Positions 1-12,400 of a stretch of 64,000 bases of DNA are shown in pieces. Position 1 is the stretch's first letter. Each line of letters opens with the position of its first letter. The DNA is from an uncultured Clostridia bacterium (GTDB lineage Bacteria; Bacillota; Clostridia; Oscillospirales; Acutalibacteraceae). The position numbers and the translations under genes are program-made. The stretch spans positions 1 to 64,000 of the forward strand of contig CANRNQ010000009.1 of NCBI GenBank assembly GCA_947632045.1, written 5' to 3'. The notes beneath the pieces were generated by a model. The model ran no database searches, was not told where the DNA came from, and saw only the letters and a list, made by a program, of their open reading frames with translations.

Positions 1-248
1 CCGTCGAGCGGCTGTGCGCCGTCGGGAATATTCACCGCGTCCGCCTCTGTTCCTGTAAGGTCGTCTGTCGAGCCGATCACGCTCAAATCGCCGCTCGCCA
101 GCTCGTCGGAATAGGGCAGAACGTACTTGTGAATCGTGAGCGTCGCCTTACTCGGCATATCGAGTGCGCTTGCGGTCGCCGCCGCGCCAATCGACAGCAC
201 AAGGAGCAGGGCAAGAATAAGGCTGACAAGCCTTTTTGATAGTTTCAT
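1..248 (-). CDS. SpaH/EbpB-like LPXTG pilin (N-terminal part, runs off the left edge)
   Basis: This is the 5' end of a secreted protein and is absent from the ORF track because its stop lies outside the window. The minus-strand ATG at 248 follows GGAGGG at 10 nt spacing. The first 30 residues are a clear signal peptide: a basic n-region (MKLSKR), a hydrophobic core (LVSLILALLLVLSIGAA) and an ATASA cleavage site. The mature start, with a TLTIHKYVLP stretch, resembles the N-terminal domain of isopeptide-forming fimbrial subunits (SpaH/EbpB major pilins). It lies 168 nt downstream of the giant adhesin gene on the same strand, as a shaft pilin follows a tip protein in pilus loci. No sortase gene is visible in the window. 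The family call is by motif and context; the C-terminus and LPXTG cannot be seen. Confidence 0.72.
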   Translation of the reverse strand, partial: MKLSKRLVSLILALLLVLSIGAAATASALDMPSKATLTIHKYVLPYSDELASGDLSVIGSTDDLTGTEADAVNIPDGAQPLD

Positions 249-317
249 CGAAATTATCCCTCCATTGCTTTTTGTATTCTCAGCTTTTAAGCTATCTATC
301 TGCTGTTTATCTGAAGT

Positions 318-407
318 CGGCGGAGCCGCCGATCCCGTTTCTGCGCTTTACAGTCGGGATCGCCGTCCCCTGCGGCGGCGGGCGCTGTTACCGCTTTTCC
401 CGCCGCC
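318..407 (-). other. GC-rich hairpin cluster between giant adhesin and pilin
   Basis: Three perfect stem-loops follow one another after the adhesin stop codon. GGCGGCGGG/CCCGCCGCC (374-382 with 399-407) is 9 bp, GATCCCG/CGGGATC (331-337 with 355-361) is 7 bp, and CGGCGG/CCGCCG (318-331) is 6 bp. None has a T-run, so this is not a standard intrinsic terminator. It may partly reduce read-through or protect an adhesin mRNA 3' end, giving unequal expression of adhesin and pilin. Unlike the five cloverleaf elements elsewhere in the window, the hairpins are in tandem and not enclosed by an outer stem. Confidence 0.45.
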
Positions 408-416
408 GGTGCTTTA

Positions 417-3400
417 TTATTCCTCAGGAGGGAAGCTTTCCCTTGCTTTTTCAAAGCTTTTGTTTTTTCTTCTGCTTATTACCAGATAGCCCGCCGCCAA
501 AAGTATAGCCGCAAGACCGATGATGTAGAACATTGAGTTTCCGATTCCGCCTGTCTTAGGCATATTCGGGGTCGGTATATTGCTTATGAGCTTCTCGCCG
601 TCCGAGTCGACCAGGAGCTTGAATACCTTTGTTGTCGGGGTCTTGTAATAGAGCTTATAGGCGCCGTCGGACATTACCTCTATCTTATAGGTGTTCGGAT
701 TGAGTTGGAACTTCGCCGGAGCCTTTGTTTCCTTGAGATAGAAGGTTCTTGCCGCTTCGGCCGGTTGCTTGGGCAGATATGAGATGTGCGAGAAGGTAAC
801 CTTTCCGTTTTCGTCGGATACCATATCGTTTTTGAAGGTGCAGGTATCGTGCTCAAGTATATCAGTCGGGCAAACGTCGTCGAGCGTCGCTTTGTGAGCG
901 TCGTCGCAGGCCTCGTCGGTGTAGAGTGTGAACGTCGCGCCCGAGATCGGGGTCTTGCCGTCGAGGTCTACCTTGATGAAGCTGACGTCTGTGTATGCCA
1001 TTTTCGCCGTATTGTCAAAATCCTTGTCCTCAGGAACGGTCGTCGTTATTTCCTTGTCGCCGAAGGTAGCGGTAACGGTCACAACGGAAGCGTCCTTGTT
1101 GTACTGGCTTGCTATGAGATTATCCGCTATGTCGTCCTCGCTTACGTCGTATGTCAGAACGTAGCCGGAGTAAACGTTGAGGTCGTACTTCTGAGAGCTG
1201 AACAGCAGCTGCGAGATAGGTGCGCCGTCTACCGCGCCGTTTGATACCGGCCGGAGAGCGAAGAGATCTCTCATCTCGTCCGTGATGTTTTCTCCCTCAT
1301 ATACGCCGCCCTTGCCGTCGTCAACTCTTGTAAGCTCAGCGCTGAACGTGAACTTGTTTCTGAGTCTTTCGGCGTAGTCGGTCTTGCCGTCTACCGTCTT
1401 TGTAAGCTCAAAGCTGAAGCCTTGATCCTCCGGCAGATAGTCGTTTGTAAAGCTCGGCTTTTCGTTCTCTGTAAGAGCGTCGCCTGTAACGCTGCCTGTT
1501 TCCGCGTCGGCCTCTTTGTAATACGTCACGTCAAACTTAGCGGCGTCCGGCTCGGTTTCGTCGGGAACGGTCACCAGAGCGTAATACTTGATATCCGGGT
1601 TGTGCGCCTCGAACGGAATATCCACGGAAACGGGATCCTCGCTTATCTCATATACGAAGGACTTAACATCGTTTATGCCGTGTACGTCTATCGTCTGCTC
1701 GTCGAACAGAACGTCGCCCGTGAAGGTAGAGAGGTCTATCTGAGCGTTCGCTGCATTGAGCGTCGCCGGTATTGCGCTATATGCGCTGCCGGAGAGATCC
1801 GCCTGCTTTATCGTCGTGTTGTCCTTGAGCTGGATCGAGTAGAGGTTTGCCGTGAATGTGAACTGTCTATCGGTATCTATGCTTGAGGTGAGTCTTTCGG
1901 CGTTCAAGCCGATGGTCTTTATCGCCTCAAGCTGATACGAGAGGTTCCTTACCTTATACGGATTGTAGTATAGCACGCTGTAGGAAGGTGTTTGTGTTTC
2001 AGCGTCCGTATCGTAATGGTAGGCGTAGCTGTAAACAAACTGCTTGTTTTGCGTATCGTATCTTACCGTTATCGTATAAATCTTGTCGTCCGTACCGTAT
2101 CTGTTGTCCGTTGACGGAAGCTCCTTGACTGTGTAAACAAGGCCTCCCTCGTCTATCGTTATTTCGCTCATATCAATTCCTGTGAGCGTCGGGAAGAGAA
2201 TGTTTCCGTCGTCGTCGTTTGTTATTTTTGTCGTGAGCTGACCGTCAAAGGTGAACTGCTTAACGTAATCGTCGATATTGTCAAGCGTGTGCGCCTTGTT
2301 GTCGAGTACCGTGTGGAGGTTTGCCTTGCTTAGCGTAAGCTCATAATCAAACGGTATGTAAGATGTAGCTGCTGTGGCCTCGTCCTCGTCGAGCAGGTAC
2401 TTTTTACCGCTAAACTGGAGCTGCGCCGTTTCCGGAATAAGCTGGTTCTCAAATTTCGGCTTTTGGGTCAGCGCCTCGTTGCCCTCGGTCACGGTCATCG
2501 GATTTTCCTTATAGTAGCTTACCGTGAAGCCGTCGCCGGACTCGTTGAGCTGAGCCATTGCGTAGTATGTCTTTGTGTCCTCGGTATAATTGTTGTCCGC
2601 ATTCGGATTTTCGGTTATCGAATATACAAGATTGTCAAACGTCGCGGCGTTGAGGTCGATATTGCCCGTTGTAAAGCTTATCTTTGCGCCGTCGTTTCTA
2701 ACCGTTGTTGACGGAGCGCCATTAAAGCCGAACATCTTCACGAGTCTGTCGGCCGAATCAAAGTCGGCACCGTCGTAAGCATATGTCTTGCTGCTGTCGA
2801 CCGTACTCGTTGCGTCGACATGGAGAAGCGTAGCGGTGAACTCAAACTCATTCTCCGTCGGTGTCGCGCCGTCCGCGTTGTGAGTGGACTTGATGGTCTT
2901 TTCCGCCTCAAGCGTGAGCTGAGCGTTCTTCTCGGTGTAATTGTTCTTAAAGCTGAACGCCGCCGCGTCGATCTTTTCGCCGAGTGCGCCGTTGTCGTCC
3001 TTGTAGTAGGTCGTTTCAAGCGCCGTTTCGTCGCTGTTCGGAGAAACCGCCGCGTAATATACGCTGCTGTCCTTTGTCCAGCCCGCAATATTTACGTCGT
3101 CCTCGGTCAGCTTGTAAATCAGCTTGCCAAATTCAAACTTATTGAGGTCGAGGCTCGGCATAGAGGCGAACTTGATGTTTCCGAGCGCGTCGTTAGATGC
3201 CTTTGCGGAGTTTCTTGAACCAAGCTTTGCCGCGTCGGCAAGCTCGCTTACGGCCGCGTCCGTAAGGTCGGTGTAGAGCGCGCCGTCCTTCTCTATCGCA
3301 TACAGCGAAGCGGTAAATGTGAACGCCTCTGAGATGCCCGGGAAGCTGCTCTCGGTAACATTGCCCTGATCCGCAGTATTATCTCCGCTTGTCAGCGAAT

Positions 3401-6400
3401 ATTCCTTCTTCGCCTCGATCGGGAATGTGAGCTTGTTTTCCGTATATGTGTTGATAAATCTCGGGATATTGCTGTTTGTGCCGTCGTCATATGCGACGTT
3501 CACCTCTGATGTAAGCTGCTCGTCGGAGTAATATTTTACACTGAGAGCCGCCTGCTCGCCCGAGCCTGTCTTTGTAACCGCCGCATAGTAAAGCGCGCTG
3601 TCCTTTGTCCAACCTTTTGCGCTCGTATCCTGCTCGGTTATCGTATAAACGAGTCTGTCAAAGTCAAACTTGTTAAGATCAATGGTCGGGATACCGGTGA
3701 ATTTAACTATTCCCTGTGCGTTGTTTGAGACTGTTGATGAGTTGCCCTCTCCGAGCCTTGCCGCCGCGTAGAGTCCTGCCGCCTGCGGCGCTGTCAGAGA
3801 ATTATCGGTGCCGTTTTTATACTCAACTCCGTTTATAGTCATCGAGCTGAGATAAGCCGTGAAGCTGAAGAGCTTATTCTCATCCGCTCCGGTCAATACG
3901 GCCTCCGCGTCGCTCTGTGTGCTGAGCTTTTTAAACTTGCGCGCCTCAAGGGCAAACGTCCTGTCGTTCTTGTTGTAATCGTTTACAAACTTCGCTTCGC
4001 AAGGCGTTGTGCAGCTTTCGTCCGAGAAGTACTCGACGGTAAATTCCGGAGCGCCCTCGGTCAAAACGCTGAGCTTTGCATAAAGCGCATAACTCGGGTC
4101 GTGCTTTGTATACGGATAGGCTACGTCGCCCTCTGTTATCTTATAAACGATGTAATCAAAGCCCGGCAAAGCGTTAACGTCTATCTTTTGCTTTAATGTA
4201 TCCGCAAACTTAATATCAGCGCCCACATTAGTAGTCTTGAGTCCTGTCGGGAGCCACTTGCCAATGTTCGTCGGTATCGGAGATGTTTGCGCTTCGTCCG
4301 CCGACAGCTTTATTGCATACGGCTCTGCGCTAAACTCAAACGACGGCGTTTCAAGCGTATCTGGAATATCTGTAAATTCCTTAACGGCGCTAAGATTGAA
4401 TACCGTTTCGCCGTCGCGGTATGTGTTTGTAAATTTAGCATATTTGTCGCTGTTGCGATCCGCGTTGCCGTTTGAATAAGCATATGTGAAGGTCTTGGCT
4501 GTAGGATCGTAGCTTACGTTAACCGTGTAAACGCTGTTGTCGGTGTTGTGAATCTTGCTCGGGTTCTTTGTTTCCGTGATCTTATAGGTGAGGGTAGTGA
4601 GCGTCAATCCGCCCATGTTGAGCTCCTTTCCCGATTTATACATCGGGAAGCTAACCGCGCCGTCGGCCGTGTTCTTTTCCGTTGCCGATACAACTGCCCC
4701 CTCTGCGCCCTTAAAGGCAAACAGCTCTGTGAATTTATCAAGCTTGCCACCCTCGGCTTGCGCGTCGTAGGAGTGCAGCTCGCCGCTCACCTTGTCGATA
4801 ACAACCGCCTTTGAAAGCTCCGCTGTAAATTCAAACTCAAGGTCGCCCGGGTTAGCTTCGGTTTCGGGAACGTCCGCCGTTGTGATTTTCTTAAGAGCGT
4901 TAAGCTCGAGCCCTGTGAACTCGTCGTTGTAATAGTTTGTGAAGGCGGAAACCGCATCGGAATTATCGGTCGCAGCTATAGGAGTCGGGCTTGCGGCGAT
5001 AACCGCAATCGTTGTAAGATCCTCCACCGCTGTGTCGACAATTTGGCCGTCCTTGTATTCAACCATTACATATTTTGTCGAAACGGGCTTAAAGTCGCTT
5101 GTCGGAGCCTCGGTTATTTCATAAATGAGGTTTGTAAAGCTCACCGCATTTACGTCTATGTTTATTTTTGAGAACTCGACATTTCCGTCCGCGTTATTTT
5201 GCTTTGTTTCGGACTGAACGAAGCCCTCGCTTGAGGTGAAGCCGAACATCTTTACAAGGTCGCTCGCGTCTACGAAGCTGTCCTTTGTCGAGTCGAAGCT
5301 GTATTGGGTGTTATTTCCGTCGAGCAGATCCGTAACTGTTACGCTTCTAAGCTTGGCTGTAAAGTCAAAGCTGCGGTCTGCGCCCGGCTTGCCGTTTTGT
5401 GTGTAATCCGACTCTACGGTCTTTTTAGCCTTGAGGATTATATCCTTGCCGTTCGGCTTGAAGGTGTTTACAAACTTTGCCTTTTCGAGGTCAAGGCTGT
5501 TGTCTTTGTTGTTTGTGTATTTGTAGCTGAAGCTGTTATCGGCCGGTGCAAACTCGACCGCTGCGGTGTACTCTCTTGTGTCCTTATCGTACTGAGAATA
5601 GCTGTGGTCGTTTTCAACTATCTTGTACTCAAGAGCCGTAAGCTCAAGTCCGCCCATATTGAGCTTCTTCTCCGCCTCCGGATAGTTCATATCAAAGGAA
5701 ACGTTTCCGTGCTCGTCGCAGCTCTTTGTCTGAGATACCTTGTTTTCGCTGAAGAGGAAGAGGTTTTTGATCTCCTCCGGAACTATCTTGTTCTCGGCTC
5801 CTGCCGACCAGGCTTCGCCGTCGTATGTGTAGGTCGATCCGCTTACAAGGTCTTTTACCTCAACATAAGCCAGAGTCGCCGTGAAGTCAAAGCTCTTTCC
5901 GAACGGCTCGGTTTCCTTGCCCGATGCGTCGGTCACCGTCTTGAGCGCCGAAAGCTTAAGACCCGCCATATGATCCTCGTAGGTATTTACAAAGCTTGCA
6001 GCCTCGGTGTTCTCCTCGGTTCCGTCGGTGTATGTCGTTACAAACGCTCCGTTTTCAACCGTTACGGTAACCGTCCAGGTCTTAACGGGCTTAAAGTCGC
6101 CGTCAAAGCTTTCCTCGACTATTTCATAAACAAGATTTTCAACGCCTACGGCGCTCAGATCCGCCGAAACGGTCGGGAAGCTAATCCTTCCGTTTGTGTT
6201 CGTCTGTGTGTTTGTGTAGGAGTAAGCGTCGCCCGTCTTAAATCCAAACTGCTTTAGGAGCATGCTTGTGTTGTCGGCAAACTCTCCGCCGGAATATACA
6301 AGCTTGTTGGATCCGTCGGGGTCATTGAGCTTGTTTGTCACTATTGCCGATTTGAGAGTAGCCGTGAACCTAAACGGCTCGGTTGGGGCGTTATTTGTCG

Positions 6401-9400
6401 AGTAATCTGATTTTACGCTCTTTTCTGCTTTAAGCGTAAACTGCTTGTTGTCGGGTGTATACGGGTTTTCAAACGAAGCCTTTTGTATCGCGTCATCCGC
6501 TGTGCACTCCGGCTTGCTGAAGTATTCAGGAGCGCTAAACGCCGATCTGCTTTCGTTGAGCGAGAGCTTAGCGTATACGGTTTTTCCGTCCTTCGCAAAC
6601 GGCGCTTGAGTGTCCTGCTCTGTAATCGCGTATACGATGTACTCAAAATCAGGAAGGGCGTTTACGTCAAACTTTGAGCTTGTAAGCGTTATGTTGTTTA
6701 CTACGTTTGTCGCCTCGACCGTCGGCAGTGCGCCGTAGCCCTCGGCTGTCAATTTATCTCTGCTTATCTCGCCGGAGGCCGTCTTTACCGAATACGGAAC
6801 TGCCGTGAATTTGAATATAGACGGGATCGTCGTTCCTGCGGGAAGATTCTTAACCGTCTTTTCAGCATTTAAGGTAAAGCCGAGGGAATTATTGACGTAT
6901 GTGTTGTTAAAGCTTATGCTGTCCGGCGCGGGCTCAACGGCCTCGCCGTTCTTTACAGCCGTTATGGATTTTGCAAACTCGACCGAAGCCGTGTCCGCCG
7001 TCCACTCTACATTGCCCCTGTCATACGTCAGGGTGACAGTATATTCGGTCGGGTCTGTCGTGTAGCGTCCGTTATAATTCTTGCTTCCGTTTTCCTTTAT
7101 TGTATATACGAGCTTTGCCGTCTTGATCTCAGTGAGGTCTATACCCGTCGGGCAAACAAACTTAATCTTGCCGTCGGCGGTGTTCTTCACGGTGAGATTA
7201 TTCTTTGCAATTGCAAGCTTTGCAACTGCCGGGTCGTTAATGTCGGTGATCTCGTTGCCGTAAATATCCGTTATGCTTGCCGAGGTAAGGCTTGCGTTAA
7301 ACTCAAATTCGGGAACCGCGTCGGTGGCAGTACCGGTAACGCTCTTTGTTCCATCGATTGCGTAGCTGCCGTTTACCTTTACAAGGCTGTTCGTATATTT
7401 CGGAAGTCCCTCGCTGTTCGTCGTGAGCTTATCCGCCTCGGCGAACGAGTGATTCTCGCCCTCCTTGGAGTAATAGTTCACAACGAATTCCTTCTGCGCG
7501 CCGCTCGTTACGGCGTTGTTTGTGATGACGGCGTAAATCTGCTTTGTTCCGTCGATAAATCCGCCGTTTGTCGATGTTTCGGTTATCCTGTAAACGAGCT
7601 TTTTAACGTTATAATCATTGAGATTTACTCTCGGGCCGCTGAACGAAACGGCTCCGCTCGTCGCTGTCGTAGATGCCGATCTCGTCTTGCTGTATGACGA
7701 GCCCGAGGTGAAGCAGAACGGCTGGAGGTCTGCGCTTATCGCCGCGTCCTTATCCTTTGCGTAATCATAGCTTACGGCGGTCGAGCCCTTCTCGGCGTCG
7801 AGGTAATAAAGCTCCGCCGTGAAGTCGAATTTATTATCGCCAAGCAGCTTTCTTACGTCAGCCTCGCTCAGCTCCGTGCCGTTCTTTGCAAAGGTCTTTT
7901 CCGCCGAGAGCTTAACAAGTGCGTCGTTTGTGATGTACGGGTTGAAGAATACGGCGTTGTCCTTTGAGGCGGTGGTCGCAGAGCCGGTTGTTCCGCTTGT
8001 TCTGCTGTAATCGACCGTTGTGCCGTTGTCTCCGGCAAGAGTTACCTCTGCCGTCCATGTGGTGTCGTCCTGGGCGTAAACGCTTGAAACGCTCTTGTCT
8101 ACTGCGGTTTCCTTGATGGTGTAGCTAAGGTCGGATATTTCAAGTCCGCCTATATTGCGCGCGTTGTCGGACAGGAGCATATCGAACGAAACCTTGCCGT
8201 TTTCGTCGTTTTGCTTTGTCTGCTCATATGAGCCGACCCTAGTATCCGAGCTGCCCTTGAACTGGAAGAGCTGCTCGATCGCCGGTTCAACCACATAGCT
8301 GTTTTCGCCGTCGTCGGTACCTGCGGTGCCGGTCTTGCCGTTTATTGTAACCGTCCAGCCCTTAGGCTCTCCGGTGGTCACGCTGCTGTCGTACTTATAA
8401 ACCGTGCCGCCTGCCAAATCCTTGACGGTTACGGTGTTGAGCTTTGCCGTAAAGCTGAACTTATTCGCAAGCTCGGCCGGTGCGGTTGTTTCGGCATCAA
8501 CGTCGTCGTGGGTCGATACGTTTTTAACCGCGCTGAGCTTCAGCGGAGCCGCCACGGGCTTATATGTGTTGAAGATTGGAGACGGTTCCTTTTGTTCGTC
8601 CGGTTCAAAATTCATTATGGGCATAACCGCGCCGCCGCCCGCTATAATCGCCTCTGTAAGGGCGTTTGTAATGGTCGGAGCCACATCGCTCCACGCGGTG
8701 CGCTCAACGATTACCGAGTAATCCTCGTCCTTTGGCTCTGTCGTATTCTTGACTATCATCTGCAAGGTGACCGTCGCATACTGATCGGCCATGGGATTAT
8801 ATATTTTCTCCTGCTCCGGAGTCAGCTTTTCGGAAAGCTTATAAACGAGAACTATCTTATTGTTTACAACGTCATAATCTTCGGGGTGCTGATCCTTACC
8901 GTTGCCTCTGATACTGGTTTCGCTTCTGCTGTTCAGCATGAACGGAGTAGCGTCAAAAGCGACCTGTCCGAAGGAAACGATGCCGTCGCCGCTTACCGTC
9001 GCGCTGGCAGTCGCCTTCTTGCTCGCGCCGGAGCCGAAGCCGAGTACGTTTTCACTTCCGGCAAGGAATCCCGCGTCGCCGGTTTTTCTTATAACCTCAT
9101 TGTCGTTCTTGAAGTAGGAGTATTGAACAAGCTCGGCTTCAAAATTGAAATTATCGCTCGCGTCAGCCAATCTGCTCGCTAAGGTGGTTTCGTTAAGAAT
9201 CAGCTTCAACGCGTCGAGGTCATAATATACGTCGGTTTCGTCCCAATCGTTCGATAACGTAACCGTGCCTTTGTTTGTCTGAGAAACTATCGTGCCGCCG
9301 GTCGATACCCAGCCGCCCTCATTCTCGTTCGCCTCATCGCTGTAATACCAAACGGTGGTGTTGCCCTGACCGTCGAAGGTTAGGCGATAAAGGGTTGCGT

Positions 9401-12400
9401 TCTTAACGTAGCCCGCGGGGGTCTTTGTTTCCTTGAAGTAGTAAACTCCCGCAAACTCCGACTCATCCGAGTGAGCGCCGGTATAGTCTATTGTGTAGTT
9501 GCCGCTCACCTTGAGGTCCTGATTTGATATTGCCGGAGCAAAGCCGTAATCAAGCTCGGTGAGGTTCGGCTGATTCACTTTAAATGAAAGCGTAATCAGC
9601 TCGAGGTCTGAGGAAAGCTCTGTGAGCGTTTCGCCGAGCGTCAGCGTGTAGCTTATTTTTCCGCTGCCGTCGTCCTCCACATTCGTAAGCGATGCGCCTG
9701 CGGACAGAGCCTTTGCGTCGCCGTTATATGTGATATTCGATGAATTGTACGATATTGTGCCGGAAAGCACCTGCACGCCCGAAGCAACAAGGCTGTCCTT
9801 TGAGAGCTTGAGCGTATAGTTTACCGTGTCGTCCGGAACGACCGGCTTTGTATAATTCTGCTCGTAGCTGAGCCCGGTGAAGCTGAGGGAGCCGCTGCCG
9901 TCGGTCGAGATCGGGTCGCCGATTGCCTCTTTCATTTGCTCGTCGCTGTAAAGCGTGAACTCCGCGCCGGCAACAGGCGTGCTGTTATCCCTGTTGTCAA
10001 CCTTCTTAATGTCGAGCTTAGCCTCGCCCGGAGCATAATTGTTGGTAAATGTGGGAACGTCGATTTTATTTGCCTCAACAAGTCCCCAGTTGTTATCCTG
10101 GCTTGTGTTAGAGTCGCGCTTTGAGTAATACGTTACGCTCGGGGTGTTGTCGCCCTTTTTCAGCTCGACAAGCGCGTAGCGCTTTTCCGTGGTGTATATT
10201 ATGCCGTCCTTTATCATCTGGTCGCCCTTTTTCTGCGCGTCGGACGGGATGACCTCGGATATTTCATATACGAGCTTCGCGTCCTCGTCGGGGTATGTAA
10301 CGCCGTCAAAGGTCACGTTTCCTGATGTATCTATTGCTTTTTCGCCATAGCTGTACTTTGACTTATCGTCGCTGCTTACCGGCTTCTGAACGGGGCTTTC
10401 GCCCGTTGAGTCGGTGATAACGCCGTCGATGAGGTCCGCCTTGAAGCTAAAGCTCTTTTCGCCGTCTTTATATACATCCTTGCCGAGGAGCTTTATGGCG
10501 CGCAGAGCGCCGGGCTTCGGGCTGTATATATTGATTATCTGAATCGAGTTGGATTTCTTGTCGTCAGCTAAAGCTCCGGTTGTGTCGCTCGACACCGAGG
10601 AGGACTTAAGCGCCTCGTCCGGATTTGTTATCTGCCCGGTCTTTACGTCGGAAACTCCGATGTTCGGATTGAGCACGAACGCGCCGTCGGCGGTTTTGCA
10701 GTGGAGCGTGTCGTTCTGTGCGGCCTTGTCATAGGCGAAATCGGCATCTTCGCTGGCGGTGTAGGTTTGATAAGACTCCGCGCCTTCGCCGCCGCTGAAC
10801 TTGACCATATATTCGTCTATATAAGCCTTGCGGCGGGCGTTGTCGGCGGGCGTTGCTCCTTCGCCGATCTCCTTATTCACGTTCTGGATAGAGTTGTTTA
10901 CGAAGTATCCGAGAGCCGCGAACTGAGAATCTCTGCCCTCCGTTATCCTGTAGGGCAGGTTCACGGGCAGACCGTGAATAACCATTTTATCGTATTTTGA
11001 AAGCGTAAATTCGCCGCCGCCCTTACCGTTTTTGTCGTTGGCGGTGAGCCTTGTTTCATAGGAAACGGGGACGCTTGTGGTTTCTCCGTTTGCTGTCGAT
11101 ACCTGCTCGGTCTGCATCTTTCCGTCTGTGTCATAGAGGAAGATTTCAGCCTCAAACGGATATGTTCTCCATTCGCCGTTTGTAAATACCTCGAGCTTAT
11201 AGCTGAATCGGCGCTGGTTGAGGTTTACGATATTATAATTATCGTTCGGGTCTAATATGTCTGTCGAGATGACGAGATCCGTCGTTTCGAGGTGGTTCAG
11301 ATATTCGAGATAGCGGGTAACGAATTTATTCGGGTCGTCGTTGTTATCGTCCACCTTAAACGAAACGCTGCGCTGGGAAGCCGTTTCGTTTCTGTTGAAT
11401 TTATAGTAGCCCTCCTTGGCGGCGAGGGTATCCTCATAGTCGCGCCTCTGGTTTTCCGGGATACCGCCTTCACCTCCGACAGACGTCACTCCGGTCGAGC
11501 CGCCCGCCTGAAGAGTATCTTTGATATTGCCCGCCGCGTCGTAAAGGCGGAAATACGTGTCGTAATTGAAGAAGTTAGACGCTGTCGGGTCGGCGTTGTA
11601 AAGCTCGTCGGCGCTGTCGCCGCGCTCGCCGACAGTCACGTTGTCGCCAACGTTAAAGGTGTTCAGGAACTGTGCGTATTCCGCGTCGCGCAGGATGAAC
11701 ATATTTTCCCTTGCGGGGTCAGCACCCACACGCGCGCTGCGGTTCGTTTCAGCTCCCATCGAGTCAACGAGGGAATATGTCTTGCCCGCAAGGTTTAAGT
11801 TGTCGGCTATATCCGAGGCATTGGCGCTGTCGGTTATTCTCATTGCGAAGCGGTCGCGGCGGTTTACAAGGCTGTTTGCGTCCGTCTTGTTTTCCGCGGC
11901 CGTTTCAAACGCGTCGTTCAAATCGTCTGTTTCAACATTCTTATATGTTCTTACTCTTGTGTTGGCGGGAAGGGTAGAGAAGTCGATCTTGAGGTTAGAG
12001 TCGCCCATTCCGCGTTCCATATAATAGATGGTCATGGTGTGAACCATGGATGTATCCGTGTTGTTGATGTTGAACTCGAGCGGTTGGTTGGCTCCGTTTT
12101 TATATTCGTCCTTTTGAGGATTCCACATTTGAGAAGCCGTGCCGCCGCGATTTACAAGCAGATTAACCTCGGGCAGATAGGGTACGTCAAGACCATTTAT
12201 ATACAATGCGCAATCCTGCCAATTTGCTGTTTCCTGTCCAATGGCATAAATTGTCCACATCTGCGTTGATTCATCATAGCTTGTTTGATAGCTTGCCGCA
12301 CCGCCCTGCGCTTCGCCGAAGATGTAGCCGTCTCCGCCGAAGGACGAGCCGACAGCATTGAATATCTTTCCTTTAATGTCGTTTCCTGCCTCGAACAAAG

